Assembly: GCA_964036045.1 (NCBI GenBank)
Contig: OZ038381.1
Coordinates: 146,639,596-146,703,595, forward strand
DNA: 64,000 nucleotides
Direction of reading: 5' to 3'
Origin: Eutreptiella sp. 'Long Island Sound 2002'
Lineage: Eukaryota > Euglenozoa > Euglenophyceae > Eutreptiales > Eutreptiaceae
Part shown: one piece after another, positions 21,377 to 30,486 of the stretch
How positions within the stretch are numbered: position 1 is the first letter of the stretch
Layout: each line of letters starts with the position of its first letter
Translations under genes and position numbers: made by a program
The notes under the pieces: generated by a model
Told to the model about the DNA's origin: nothing
The model's database searches: none
The model's input: the letters and a program-made list of their open reading frames with translations, nothing else

Positions 21377-22096
21377 CTATCTTTTGTGGGATATGGGCAG
21401 TCCCTTGACCCATGTGGTGCGGTATTGGTGTCCTGTCCTGGTGAGGATGGGGGTTAGGCTGGGGTGGGTTGCCTGGGTTTTGAGGGCCTGTTCGTGCGGC
21501 ACCATTGCGTCTGGGTCGCACCTCCCCATGACAGGCACGTCTTGCAGGTCTGGAGCTTTGTCTGTGTCGTACAGGGCACCTGGTTCGTTGAGGGACATGA
21601 GAGTGACGAGCGCATTGGTGACTTCGTGGGTGTGCGCCTTGGTGTCCCTCGGGGGCCCCTTGCGCGGCGTGGTAGTAGTCATTGTCCCTGGCGCAGTTTT
21701 GAGGTTAATTGCTGCTGCCACGCGTTGCTCCTCGACTACATTCGGCTCCTCCAGCCATGCCTGTGGCACGTCACCCGTCCAGACGCTGGCTGACGGTACT
21801 TGGATGGCGGGTGTGTGGAGCTGTACCGGGCACTTGGGGAACTGGCTGTCGTCCCAGAGTTCGAGGTTCGAGGTTTCCGCTTTCTCGCCCCACTCCAGGA
21901 GCGCCTGCCATTTGATCTTCAGCTGCGGTTGCCATGTTGGCCAGCAGTGGCAAGTCTGCCCTGTATCTTGCCCGAAAACCATACAAATTGCTTCGCTTGT
22001 CCTTTGAGCGAGGCCCCGAACACTCCTTTTACTTCTGCGCTGTCTGGCCATTTGGGGTGCATGGCGGCACCTTCCGCCACCGTGAAGAATGGGCAC
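21377..22096 (-). CDS. Hypothetical ORF, 239 codons, overlapping the 578-aa ORF
   Basis: Open minus-strand frame whose C-terminal 170 residues look protein-like (LELWDDSQFPKCPVQ, TGDVPQAWLEEPNVVEEQ, NLKTAPGTMTTTTPRK). Its first 60 codons overlap the end of the 578-aa ORF in another phase. A splice or a frameshift near 21920-22000 could make it the C-terminal part of that protein. No domain recognised. Confidence 0.4.
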   Translation of the reverse strand: MPILHGGGRCRHAPQMARQRRSKRSVRGLAQRTSEAICMVFGQDTGQTCHCWPTWQPQLKIKWQALLEWGEKAETSNLELWDDSQFPKCPVQLHTPAIQVPSASVWTGDVPQAWLEEPNVVEEQRVAAAINLKTAPGTMTTTTPRKGPPRDTKAHTHEVTNALVTLMSLNEPGALYDTDKAPDLQDVPVMGRCDPDAMVPHEQALKTQATHPSLTPILTRTGHQYRTTWVKGLPISHKR

Positions 22097-23655
22097 GCCT
22101 GGGCCTTTGGCTGTGGATCGGGCGGCGGCGGCACTGCAGCCGCTTTCGGCTCCGGCTTGGGCCGTTTGGCCCGGCAGGCCGAGATGCCCGCTCTCCCTGG
22201 ACGAGGCCTCAGCTTGGGCCGGGGTTGTTCTGGCGCCGGCTTGGGGGCTGGCTTAGGCGCATTGCGGTTCTGAAAGATGCTGTATGCCGGCCCTCGTCCC
22301 TCATGCTTGAGGCTCTCCGTGAAGTGTTCAAAAAAATAATGGAGAACCACTCCGAACCCCTTCTTGCTCAGCCCAATCTTGTGATGCAGCATGTGGGCTT
22401 CACGCGCCATGTCATCACGCCGCTCAATCTCGGTGGGGTGCCATGCGATAATTTGTAACATCAGCTTTCTCATTAACGTCAAGTACCTCGCAAACGGATC
22501 ATGAATCACTTCGGCGCCATTGCGAACAACCACTTGTCTCAGAAGAATCTGGATCTCTGTCCAGAACTTATCGTTGTAAATGGTTTCTTTCGTGAGATTG
22601 TTCGCCGGGCTCCAATCATTTTTTCCGCAGGCCTCCGTCATTGGCGGATAGTACGGGCAGCGGGTGAAGTGGCATGCATAAATCTCTCTCAAGCGGATGC
22701 AGTATGATCCTGGCAAATTTTTGCCGCACCATATGTGGAGGGGGTGCACAATTTCATTTGCCAGCGCATGGTTGTTGGCGTGCACTGGTTCGTAGGAGAA
22801 GTTTTCCCTCCTCTTGATGAGGCGTAATATAGGGAGTAACTTGCTGGGATACCCCAGAAAATCGCGTAGAGGTTGTCGCACATGTTTGGGGAAGCAAAAA
22901 TGATCCTTTACTCCCCAACATTCAACGCAGCACATCTGGGCCGTCGGTGGGGGTACATTTGCAAAACTGCGAAGGGCCTGCCAGTCCAGACTAATGCACA
23001 GCTCCATCGGACCTCCTTTCCACCCTGTTTGCAATACCACCTCAAGGGCTGTGATGAGATCAAATTCCGTCATTACTGCAAATGTAGTAATGTGGTCGTC
23101 CTTTCCAAGATACCGGGCGATCGGCAGTTGCAGCCCAAGCTGATGCGGTGAACGAGCGTCCGGCAGGCTGAACGAAATGAGCTGACACTTGTCCCTGCCG
23201 TAGATCTCGTTAGCGTCGAAAAAAAGGGCCAGACGTGGCACTGTCACTGTCCTCGGAACAAAATCACCTTCATAGGCCAGTTTCAAGAAAAGAGGTAGTG
23301 CCTGGGCAGGGTCCAAGAACGCCCCCTTTGTCGTTTCGCCAAGTGAGAGGTCCCCGGTCAGTTTTGCCTCAAGCTTTGTAACAGAACTTCTGTATACTCC
23401 CTTCGCGCCTCTTGCTCGAGCAAATTCCAGCCAAATGCCACAGCATTCGAACTTAGCCAGAGGTGTTTCTTGCGCAACGTCATCCCGTGCTTTTGGCGCT
23501 CTAAGGCGTTCACCTTCCCGCTCAACAGCCTTTGGAACCACTTTGGAAATGAAGTGGGAGGTTCCTTTTTTACGAGCAAAAGATAATAGCCGCCATTTGT
23601 CATTGCGCCGTGTCGCTGGGAGTTTGTTCCACTCCGGCAGCCTAGGACGTCCCAT
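21919..23655 (-). CDS. Hypothetical protein, 578 aa, possible decayed or atypical transposase
   Basis: First ATG at 23655 (MGRPRLPEWNKLPATRR). Basic N-terminus, then DARSPHQLGLQLPIARYLG, then CISLDWQALRSF, and 15-20 residues later CCVECWGVKD. Then comes a long helical region with a His-rich stretch (HANNHALANEIVHPLHIW) and a Pro/Ala/Lys-rich C-terminal tail. The D-W-x-x-L followed by CxxC arrangement recalls the second catalytic Asp and CxxC of CACTA/KDZ-type transposases. This is a weak resemblance and I do not assign the family. Residues in the centre are duplicated in the ORF at 12460-13806. The overlap with the 239-codon ORF suggests splicing or decay at the 3' end. Confidence 0.5.
   Translation of the reverse strand: MGRPRLPEWNKLPATRRNDKWRLLSFARKKGTSHFISKVVPKAVEREGERLRAPKARDDVAQETPLAKFECCGIWLEFARARGAKGVYRSSVTKLEAKLTGDLSLGETTKGAFLDPAQALPLFLKLAYEGDFVPRTVTVPRLALFFDANEIYGRDKCQLISFSLPDARSPHQLGLQLPIARYLGKDDHITTFAVMTEFDLITALEVVLQTGWKGGPMELCISLDWQALRSFANVPPPTAQMCCVECWGVKDHFCFPKHVRQPLRDFLGYPSKLLPILRLIKRRENFSYEPVHANNHALANEIVHPLHIWCGKNLPGSYCIRLREIYACHFTRCPYYPPMTEACGKNDWSPANNLTKETIYNDKFWTEIQILLRQVVVRNGAEVIHDPFARYLTLMRKLMLQIIAWHPTEIERRDDMAREAHMLHHKIGLSKKGFGVVLHYFFEHFTESLKHEGRGPAYSIFQNRNAPKPAPKPAPEQPRPKLRPRPGRAGISACRAKRPKPEPKAAAVPPPPDPQPKAQACPFFTVAEGAAMHPKWPDSAEVKGVFGASLKGQAKQFVWFSGKIQGRLATAGQHGNRS
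22303..23156 (-). repeat. 854-bp duplicated segment, copy 2
   Basis: Partner of 12862-13715. Here the segment sits inside a longer continuous frame, so this copy is probably closer to the source. Confidence 0.9.
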
Positions 23656-23698
23656 GGGGCTGTGAGACACATGTGTGTATGTGGATATGTGTTGTAGG

Positions 23699-23840
23699 TG
23701 GTAGTGCAAACAGGGTGGAACGGAGGTCCCATGCAGCTGTGCATTACTCTACTGCAGGGCCAAGTGTCTGGCTGCAACTGCTCATTTTGTTTAGCCTGCC
23801 GCACGCTCGTTCACCGCATCAGGGCTACAACTGCCGATGT
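23699..23840 (+). repeat. Inverted, diverged fragment of the neighbouring ORF
   Basis: Plus-strand text GCAAACAGGGTGGAACGGAG and GCTCGTTCACCGCATCAGGG matches the minus strand of about 23050-22985 and 23165-23125. In translation QTGWNGGPMQLCIT parallels QTGWKGGPMELCIS. It is an inverted partial copy with substitutions and an internal deletion. Confidence 0.75.
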
Positions 23841-24750
23841 GCATGTGTGTTGTAGGCACAATTCCACAGAACACAATCAGCAAGGAGTCATTTACACCTG
23901 TGGCTCTCTGGAGTCCTACATCCCTTTGCGTTCCGCCTTCTCTGCCGCTCTTTTCTTTGCCTCGGCTGCTTCTCGTTTTTTCTTGTCCGCTTCCTCTGCC
24001 ATTCGCTTCTCTGCCTCCTGCGGACCAAGGAGCAGGGTGCAGGAGGAGGTCCGGCTGCAACTACCGATGTGCATGTGTGTTGTAGGCACGATTCCACAGA
24101 GCACAATCAGCAAGGAGTGATTTACACCTTTGGCTCTCTGGAGTCCTCCATCCCTTTGCGTTCCGCTTCCTCTGCCGCTCTTCTCTTTGCCTCGGCTGCT
24201 TCTCGTTTTTTCTTGTCCGCTTCCTCTGCCGTTCGCTTCTCTGCCTCCTGCGGATCAAGGAGCAGGGTGCAGGAGGAGGTTCGGCTGCAACTGCCGATGT
24301 GCATGTGTGTTCTAGGCACAATTTCACAGAACACAATCAGCAAGGAGTGATTTACACCTGTTGCTGTCTGGAGTCCTCAATCCCTTTGCGTTCCGCCTTC
24401 TCTGCCGCTCTTTTCTTTGCCTCGGCTGCTTCTCGTTTTTTCTTGTCCGCTTCCTCTGCCGTTTGCTTCTCTGCCTCCTGCGGACCAAGGAGCAGGGTGC
24501 AGGAGGAGGTCCGGCTGCAACTGCCAATGTGCATGTGTGTTGTAGGCACGATTCCACAGAGCACCATCAGCAAGGAGTGATTTACACCTGTTGCTCTCTG
24601 GAGTCCTCCATCCCTTTGCGCTCCGCTTCCTCTGCCGCTCTCTTCTCTGCCTCGGCTGCTTCTCGTTCCTTCCTATCCGCTTCCTCTGCCTTTCGCTTCT
24701 CTGCCTCCTGTGGAACAAGGCACTGCATTCACAGGAATCATTCAACTGTG
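23831..24750. repeat. 230-bp tandem repeat, four copies
   Basis: GCATGTGTGT recurs at 23841, 24071, 24301 and 24531, exactly 230 bp apart. Each period holds a 120-bp exon-like part and a 110-bp intron-like part of the minus-strand gene below. Confidence 0.95.
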
Positions 24751-24929
24751 CCAGCGCAGCAATTATCCACCTGTTTGCGCTCCTCGTCTTCCTCTTGCTT
24801 TTTCCGTTTTCTGGCCTCTTCGTCTCCTTTCTCCGCCTCCTGTTCCTCTCCTTTCCTCTTCTCCTTTTTCTCTGCCTCCTGTGGATCATTTCTCTTCTTG
24901 GCTTCCTCTGCATCTCCTTCGTGTGCCGC
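23916..24929 (-). CDS. Repeated-exon gene for a charged coiled-coil protein (5 exons visible)
   Basis: Proposed minus-strand exons: 24929-24771 (53 codons), 24707-24588, 24477-24358, 24247-24128 (40 codons each) and 24017-23916 (33 codons plus TAG). Every proposed intron starts GT (GTGTAAAT or GTGGAT) and ends CAG; introns are 63, 110, 110 and 110 bp. All junctions are phase 0. Each 40-residue exon reads like EAEKRTAEEADKKKREAAEA then KRRAAEEAERKGMEDSRE, an E/K/R/A-rich helix expected to form a coiled coil. The last repeat differs from the others by GAG to TAG, which ends the protein. The 5' end and function are unknown. Pure exon skipping would keep the frame. Confidence 0.6.
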
Positions 24930-25330
24930 CTGTGTAACATGGAGTAGGCTCCTGGCCTATGTATGCAATGCAACGGAGGTCACACCTGAGGCTACGAACA
25001 CACCACATCTCGCTCTAGTGCTGCACTGACCGCCTGCTGCAGTTGTGCAGTCGTGCAAACGGGTTGCCGGCTGTTGCTCGCTTCACAGCCATCGCCGGTG
25101 GTCTACACCAAATCAAGTATGAATGCAGTAAAATGGTCGGCGAAAAGTGTGCACAAAGACATCCTATTGCAACTACCGCTGTAGTGACATCCTGACAGAA
25201 TGACATCCTATTGGAACTACCGCTTCACAGCCATCGCCGGTAGTCTACAACAAATCAAGTATGTAGCAGGTTCACGATGAATGCAGTAAAATGTTCGACG
25301 AAACGTGTGCACAATGACATCCTATTGCAA
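24930..25330. repeat. Spacer with 142-bp direct duplication
   Basis: CTTCACAGCCATCGCCGGT recurs at 25081 and 25223, followed by GACATCCTATTG-type text in both. The duplicate lies just 3' of the stop codon of the interrupted minus-strand gene, so it may be its 3' untranslated region. Confidence 0.65.
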
Positions 25331-25736
25331 CTACCGCTGTGAAGCAACTTGTGCACACACCAAAGGGATGGGCTCCGATGACACTGTTGGGTTGCTGTCA
25401 ACGAACAATCGCTTTAGATGCATCTGCCCGCTTTGGCTACGCATGATCAACAACCGCAATATTTTTGCAATTGCTTTGGACGTTGCCACTGGAATGCTTA
25501 GGGCGGCACTGACTCCGAGCAGATATCCTTTCCCCTCTGTAGCTGCTTGCTCCAACAAAGAAAGGCGTTCCTTGTGGGTTTCACATTGAGATATCCGCCT
25601 TGCCCACATCTCCGCAGGCATATCCACATGCTTGAATCCAACGGTTTTTTTTGTATATTTTGCTTTGATTTTCTTTGGGCGTATCAGCTTTTTCTTCGCT
25701 GCCTTCTCTGCCTTCTTCTTTCTCCTTCCGTCATTA
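25331..25736 (-). pseudogene. C-terminal part of an interrupted host-like gene
   Basis: 134 codons to TAG at 25331, starting with GRRKKKAEKAAKKKL, a Lys-rich basic tract like a nuclear signal. Then MPAEMWARRISQCE and a helical C-terminus. Frame arithmetic (removing 2521 bp, element plus one target duplication) places it in the same reading frame as the ORF at 28253-28787. The combined gene would be 311 codons plus stop. No family recognised. Confidence 0.6.
25732..25736 (+). other. Target site duplication CATTA, left
   Basis: Exact 5-bp match to 28253-28257 on the far side of the LTR element. Confidence 0.9.
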
Positions 25737-26120
25737 TGTAATGGGATCGACAGAGCTGTCCAGAGCAGAGCTGTCTTTACCCGCAGATCGCGATCGCAGA
25801 GCGCGAGTGAATAGGATTTCACGTTACGTGGAGTATCATGATTAAATTGCACCGATCCACACCAATTTGTACGTTAGCAATTTTACTTGGGCAGAAGCTT
25901 TTCAGCCTATCTTGTTGTGTTTAGGCTATGCAGAAGCATAAAATCTGAACTCTTCGAGTTCCATTACTCTGCCAGCCGAAATATCCGAAGTTCATCAACT
26001 TCTTCTTGTCCGCCTGTGGGATTTTGGTATTGGGTTGCAGGGTTTGCCTGTGGATCAGTATAAAAATCAACAGTGAAGAAAACACGGAGTTTTCAGGAAA
26101 CAAAGGACAAGAACATTACA
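25737..26120 (+). repeat. 5' LTR, 384 bp
   Basis: Starts TGTAATG and ends CATTACA, a perfect 7-bp terminal inverted repeat. Same length as the right LTR with about nine substitutions (near 98% identity by eye). Contains TATAAAA at about 26059-26065, consistent with plus-strand transcription. Confidence 0.95.
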
Positions 26121-26188
26121 GTTCAGATTTTTCTATCTGTCGCGGAGTTTTGGGATGTACGTCGGATTTAGCGTATTCTGCAAACAAG

Positions 26189-26977
26189 ATGCTCAGTGAG
26201 TGCACCATGGCGCTGGACAGTAGTGGGGACTATTCATTTTTAGTGTGCCGTTCGCTGCAGGGCCAAGTTGCCGACTTTTTACGAGAGGACTACAGAACGT
26301 CAAATGGCTGGGCTTTGGTGTCTTACCACGAGCGAGGCCGTGAAGCCGTAACGGAACACGAGCTGCAGAGCAGGCAGCTCATGATGGCCGCCTTTACAAG
26401 GTACTTGCTCCACGCGTGGCATGCAGCAGAGAGCAGAGATCAACTGCGCGGTATCAACTACAAGCTTGACCTGTTGTTAACGCGAGTGCCAAGCAAGCAG
26501 GGTGAATGCAAGAGTACAGGTCGTGCCGTAACCAGTGTCAACAGCGCCGCAAGCCAGTCCACGAGCGCTACAAGAGAGTCAGCGACAAATGCGAGCGCTG
26601 GGAAGGAGTCAGCGCCGAATGCGAGCGCTACAAAGGAGTTAGCGACGAATGCGTGCGCCACAGAGGAGTCAACAAGGCATGGGAGCGCTACATCAAAAAC
26701 AGTGGCGAAGACAAGCGCTTCCACAGCGCTACCAAGTACGCCAACAACAGTCAATGGCGCCGGACGTGCCAGTTGGGCCCAGAGCAGCGCCCACGCAAAG
26801 AAGGGTGCTATCGCAAGTTCTGGAGCTGATACATCAAGCCCATCCTCACCAAGTAAGGGGCGCGGACGGCGTGCTGGTCGCCAAGTGCGCCAATTGAGGG
26901 CAGCGCGTGAGCTGCTAAGCTTATTAAGTTCGGTGGCGGGTGATACACCCCACAGGAGTGGAGGTGCCCAGCGCTAA
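26189..26977 (+). CDS. Unknown 262-aa protein carried by the LTR element
   Basis: First interior ATG at 26189 (MLSECTMALDSSGDYSF). N-terminal 110 residues form a mixed helical region (QVADFLREDYRTSNGWALVS, LMMAAFTRYLLHAWHAAESR). A degenerate 10-residue repeat follows (SATRESATNA, SAGKESAPNA, SATKELATNA, CATEESTRHG), and the C-terminus is basic (KGRGRRAGRQVRQLRAAREL). The layout, folded part then low-complexity then basic tail, would suit a minimal gag, but no motif proves it. It could equally be a captured host gene. Confidence 0.55.
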   Translation: MLSECTMALDSSGDYSFLVCRSLQGQVADFLREDYRTSNGWALVSYHERGREAVTEHELQSRQLMMAAFTRYLLHAWHAAESRDQLRGINYKLDLLLTRVPSKQGECKSTGRAVTSVNSAASQSTSATRESATNASAGKESAPNASATKELATNACATEESTRHGSATSKTVAKTSASTALPSTPTTVNGAGRASWAQSSAHAKKGAIASSGADTSSPSSPSKGRGRRAGRQVRQLRAARELLSLLSSVAGDTPHRSGGAQR

Positions 26978-27857
26978 ATATTGCGTGAAATCAAATTTAC
27001 CTGGCATGTCAGATCCACTATGTCAGCCGGCTTTGGAAAGCCAGCAATGATGTTATATATTGACGTGCATAGCCGCACTGATGTGCAGGCTTATCTATGT
27101 GGCAGGCCCAGATCTCTGGCCTTTGCCCTGAGATGGCACTTGTTGTGCCTCATATAAGTCTAGCTTTGGCTTGTTTAGCCTATAAAAGCTGATATATTGC
27201 CTAAGTGGCCTTTGGAACCAGGCACAGCAGTGCCACAGGCATGTGAGTGGAAGCTATGGCGGCCTTTGGCGCCATGGGCAAGACAGAGTGGAACTTGTCT
27301 GTTCTATGGGAGACAAGAGTCATACTGTCCTTGCTACTGGCTTCTTTTGCTCAGGGTGTTTTACAACTTCTGGCTGTGGAGGGTTTGTATTTTTTTTTAC
27401 AAACAGGATACAGCAGGAACGTAAAACAACACCACACAGAGCATAGTGGTTTTCTTTTTACAAGTCCTGAGTTTTTTAGTGGGTATTTACCCTTGTGTAG
27501 GAGTCCCACATATTGTTTGTGCATTCCTGGCACAAACAAATGCGTAAAAGTATTTTGAGCTTAGGCCACTCCCAGAGGCACTGTACATATAGCGCGTGGT
27601 ACGCCTTTTACCCCAGCTCAGGACAGGGCTATGGCAAACAATTACTACAACATTCGTTTTCTTTTTACAGATCTCAAGTACCACAGTGCTGGTTGCTGGT
27701 AGCGCCCACAGTGCCAGCCTCAGTGAGGGTTGTACGCTTGTACACTTCCTTGGAGCAGGGTATGCAGTCAGTGCTGCCGCTCCCATTGATATTTTTTTAT
27801 CAAACACTTCACACACTGAGTGTACTGTCATAGGTCCACTCAGAGTATGAAGTATTT
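26978..27857 (+). other. Non-coding interior of the LTR element
   Basis: About 880 bp between the ORF stop and the purine tract with no supported ORF or repeat. Confidence 0.5.
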
Positions 27858-27868
27858 TAGGAAGGGGG
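27858..27868 (+). other. Polypurine tract
   Basis: AGGAAGGGGG immediately before the TG of the right LTR, the expected plus-strand priming site. Confidence 0.8.
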
Positions 27869-28252
27869 TGTAATGGGGTCGACAGAGCTGTCCAGAGCAG
27901 AGCTGTCTTTACCCGCAGATCGCGATCGCAGAGCGCGAGTGAATAGGATTTCACGTTACGTGGAGTATCATGAATAAATTGCACCGATCCACACCAATTT
28001 GTACGTAAGCAATTTTACTTATGCAGAAGCTTTTCAACCTATCTTGTTGTGTTTAGGCTATGCAGAAGCATAAAATCTGAACTCTTCCAGTTCCATTACT
28101 CCGCCAGCCAAAATATCCGAAGTTCATCAACTTCTTCTTGTCCGCCTGTGGGATTTTGGTATTGGGTTGCAGGGTTTGCCTGTGGATCAGTATAAAAATC
28201 AACAGTGAAGAAAACACGGAGTTTTCAGGAAACAAAGGACAAGAACATTACA
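27869..28252 (+). repeat. 3' LTR, 384 bp
   Basis: TGTAATG...CATTACA, partner of 25737-26120; followed by CATTA. Confidence 0.95.
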
Positions 28253-28787
28253 CATTATCTGCGTTTCCTTCGTTATCCCCGTTTTCGTCATACTCAGAGT
28301 TGGAACTTTCTTCATCCTCGTCATCACATTCCTCACCATAGTCACTTGTACCATCGGATGGCACCTCTACCCCGTCATTTATTCGGAAGGGGATGATTTC
28401 TGGGATGCTATACATCATCTCTTCACGCTTGAACATGTAGTCATACCCATCTCTAAAGCGCACTCGAAATTTTGTTGGTCCTTCGGGTGTTAGTTGCATG
28501 TGTCCTTTTTTGTGAGGTGCCAAATAGCCGTACCAGAGCAGAATCAATCGATCACCGGTAGTCTTGTGAGTCCCTTGTCCATGGGGTATGAAAACATTCC
28601 CTGCTACGTCAACCGGTTCATCGGGCCCCAGCACTCCCTGGTCCACCATCGCTTGTAAGTCATTTTCAATCTCAGCCACAATCTCATATTCTGACCTATT
28701 GGTGTCATTCAGTCTTGGAAACCTTTCTTCATCTTCTGGGAGTTCAAACTTTGCAGCCTCCTTTTTCGCCTGTTTTGACGATGCCAT
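28253..28787 (-). pseudogene. N-terminal part of the interrupted host-like gene
   Basis: ATG at 28787 (MASSKQAKKEAAKFELP). The middle has GDRLILLWYGYLAPHKKGHM and KFRVRFRDGYDYMF, a compact beta-rich-looking segment. An acidic Ser/Asp/Glu tract (EECDDEDEESSNSEYDENGD) follows, and the LTR element then interrupts the codons at ADN. The LTR supplies a stop a few bases into its sequence, so this allele makes at most a truncated protein. Function unknown; acidic then basic tracts suggest a nuclear protein, which is inference. Confidence 0.6.
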
Positions 28788-28849
28788 GACCGGACACTTT
28801 GCCCTTGAAACAATGTCAAGAAGTGTTACACCGCTCATAATTTCACGGC

Positions 28850-30130
28850 TACACGGGCTACAAGCATTTTTCTTTTGGATGCAATGGCTCTTTAAAGGCC
28901 ATCTAGCAATAGAGCATTGCCCTGGTATGGGTGCCGTGGTTCTATGTAGCGCACCAAGGCCGTTTGTAGCCGTTTTCAGTGTCAAAAGGCACCAAGAATG
29001 TCCATGCATACGAGCAAAATGCACGCACAAAAGATACGTATCCTCATGGCAATGCAACATAGAGGCTTTGAAAGTGGTACAATGTGTGTTCCATCACGGT
29101 CCTATCACTAAACATCGCCCTTTGATTGTTTGTTTTGTTCATAGTACTCCTTACGCTTCCTAAATGGCATTTACACCTTGCAAACAGGTTCTTTTTCCAC
29201 ATAACCACATTCATGTTATCATCGAAGGGCTACAAGGGCTACAAGCAATTTTTTTGGATGCAATGACTCTTTAAAGGCCATCAAACAATAGAGCATTGCC
29301 CTTGTATTGGTGCCGTGGTTCTTTGTAGCGCACCAAGGCCGTTCGTAGCCGTTTTTAGTGTCAAAAGGCACCAAGAATGTCCATGCATACGAGCAAAATG
29401 CACGCACAAAAGATACATATCCTCATGGCAATGCAACATAGAGGCTTTGAACATGGCACAATGTGTGTTGCATCACGGTCCTATCACTATACATCGCCCT
29501 TTGATTGTTTGTTTTGTTCATAGTACTCCTTACTCTTCCTAAATGGCATTTACACCTTGCAAACAGTTTCTTTTTCCACATAACCACATTCATGTTATAA
29601 TTTCACGGCTACAAGGGCTACAAGCATTTTTTTTGGTTGCAATGCCTCTTAAAAGGCCATCAAATAATAGAGCATTGCCCTTGTATTAGTGCCGTGGTTC
29701 TATGTAGCGCACCAAGGCCGTTTGTAGCCGTTTTTAGTGTCAGAAGTCACCAAAAATGTCCATGCATACGAGCAAAATGCACGCAAAAAAGATACATATC
29801 CTCACGGCAATGCGACATAGACGCTTTGAACAGTTGAACATGGTACAATGTGTGTTCCATCATGGTGCTATCACCATAGGTCGCCCTTTGATTGTTTTGC
29901 TTGTTCATACTACCCCCTATGCTTCCTAATTGGCATTGTCACCTTCCGAACAAGTCCTTTCTCTACATAACCACATTCGTGTTATAACTTGATGGCAAGG
30001 AGGGCTACAAGCATTATATTTGGATGCAATGCCTCTTTATAGGCCATCTAACAATAGGGCATTGCCCTTGTACCGGTGCTGGGGTTCTATGGAGCGCACA
30101 AAGGCCGTTTGTAGCCGTTTTTAGTGTCAA
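28850..30130. repeat. About 380-bp tandem repeat, 3.3 copies
   Basis: GCACCAAGGCCGTT-type text recurs at 28951, 29330, 29709 and 30096 (379, 379 and 387 bp apart). Each unit also has GGGCTACAAGCA and TTGCACTGGC-free, A+T-balanced filler without ORFs. The array begins about 60 bp 5' of the ATG of the interrupted gene, so the first unit may hold its promoter or 5' UTR. Confidence 0.9.
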
Positions 30131-30486
30131 AAGGGGGGGGAAAGGATGAATATTGCCTATAACTTTACGGCAGGGCAGGACAGGGGACCAGAAATGTGCT
30201 CAGGATGTCGAGTATGCTTAGTTACGCAACCTCATATGCTCAGTTCCCGCGTGCCGTGAAAGGTACGCCCTAAATCGACCAAACTAACTATTTACGCGCG
30301 CGTCGCTGCCGCTAAATCGCGAATGAATCTGCGATTACGGGAAATCCTTAGTGAGTGCGATGCCAGATCAGAAATGGATTCTCCAAAAGATTCCAATTTT
30401 CAAAAATCGAGTGCACAGTCATGTAGAGATTTCCATGCTGTTTGCGAAAATGCCAAGATACTGAGTTATGTGACAAAATGAGATTT
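30131..30486. other. Spacer
   Basis: Starts with a G9 run near 30131. No gene, repeat or RNA recognised. Confidence 0.4.

Larger units (their letters stand above)
25737..28252 (+). mobile_element. Non-autonomous LTR retrotransposon, 2516 bp
   Basis: Two 384-bp LTRs flank a 1748-bp interior, with a perfect CATTA target duplication. A purine tract (AGGAAGGGGG) directly precedes the right LTR, setting plus orientation. The interior lacks protease, RT and integrase. It carries one ORF of 262 aa with no recognisable gag, so mobility would need proteins in trans. No convincing primer binding site follows the left LTR (GTTCAGATTT). It inserted within coding sequence of a minus-strand gene. Confidence 0.92.

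Noticed and set aside
24377-24973. 198-codon Arg-rich minus-strand ORF over the repeated exons
   Set aside because: Reads the exons in a shifted phase and through predicted introns; the phase-0 spliced reading is coherent and repeats exactly.
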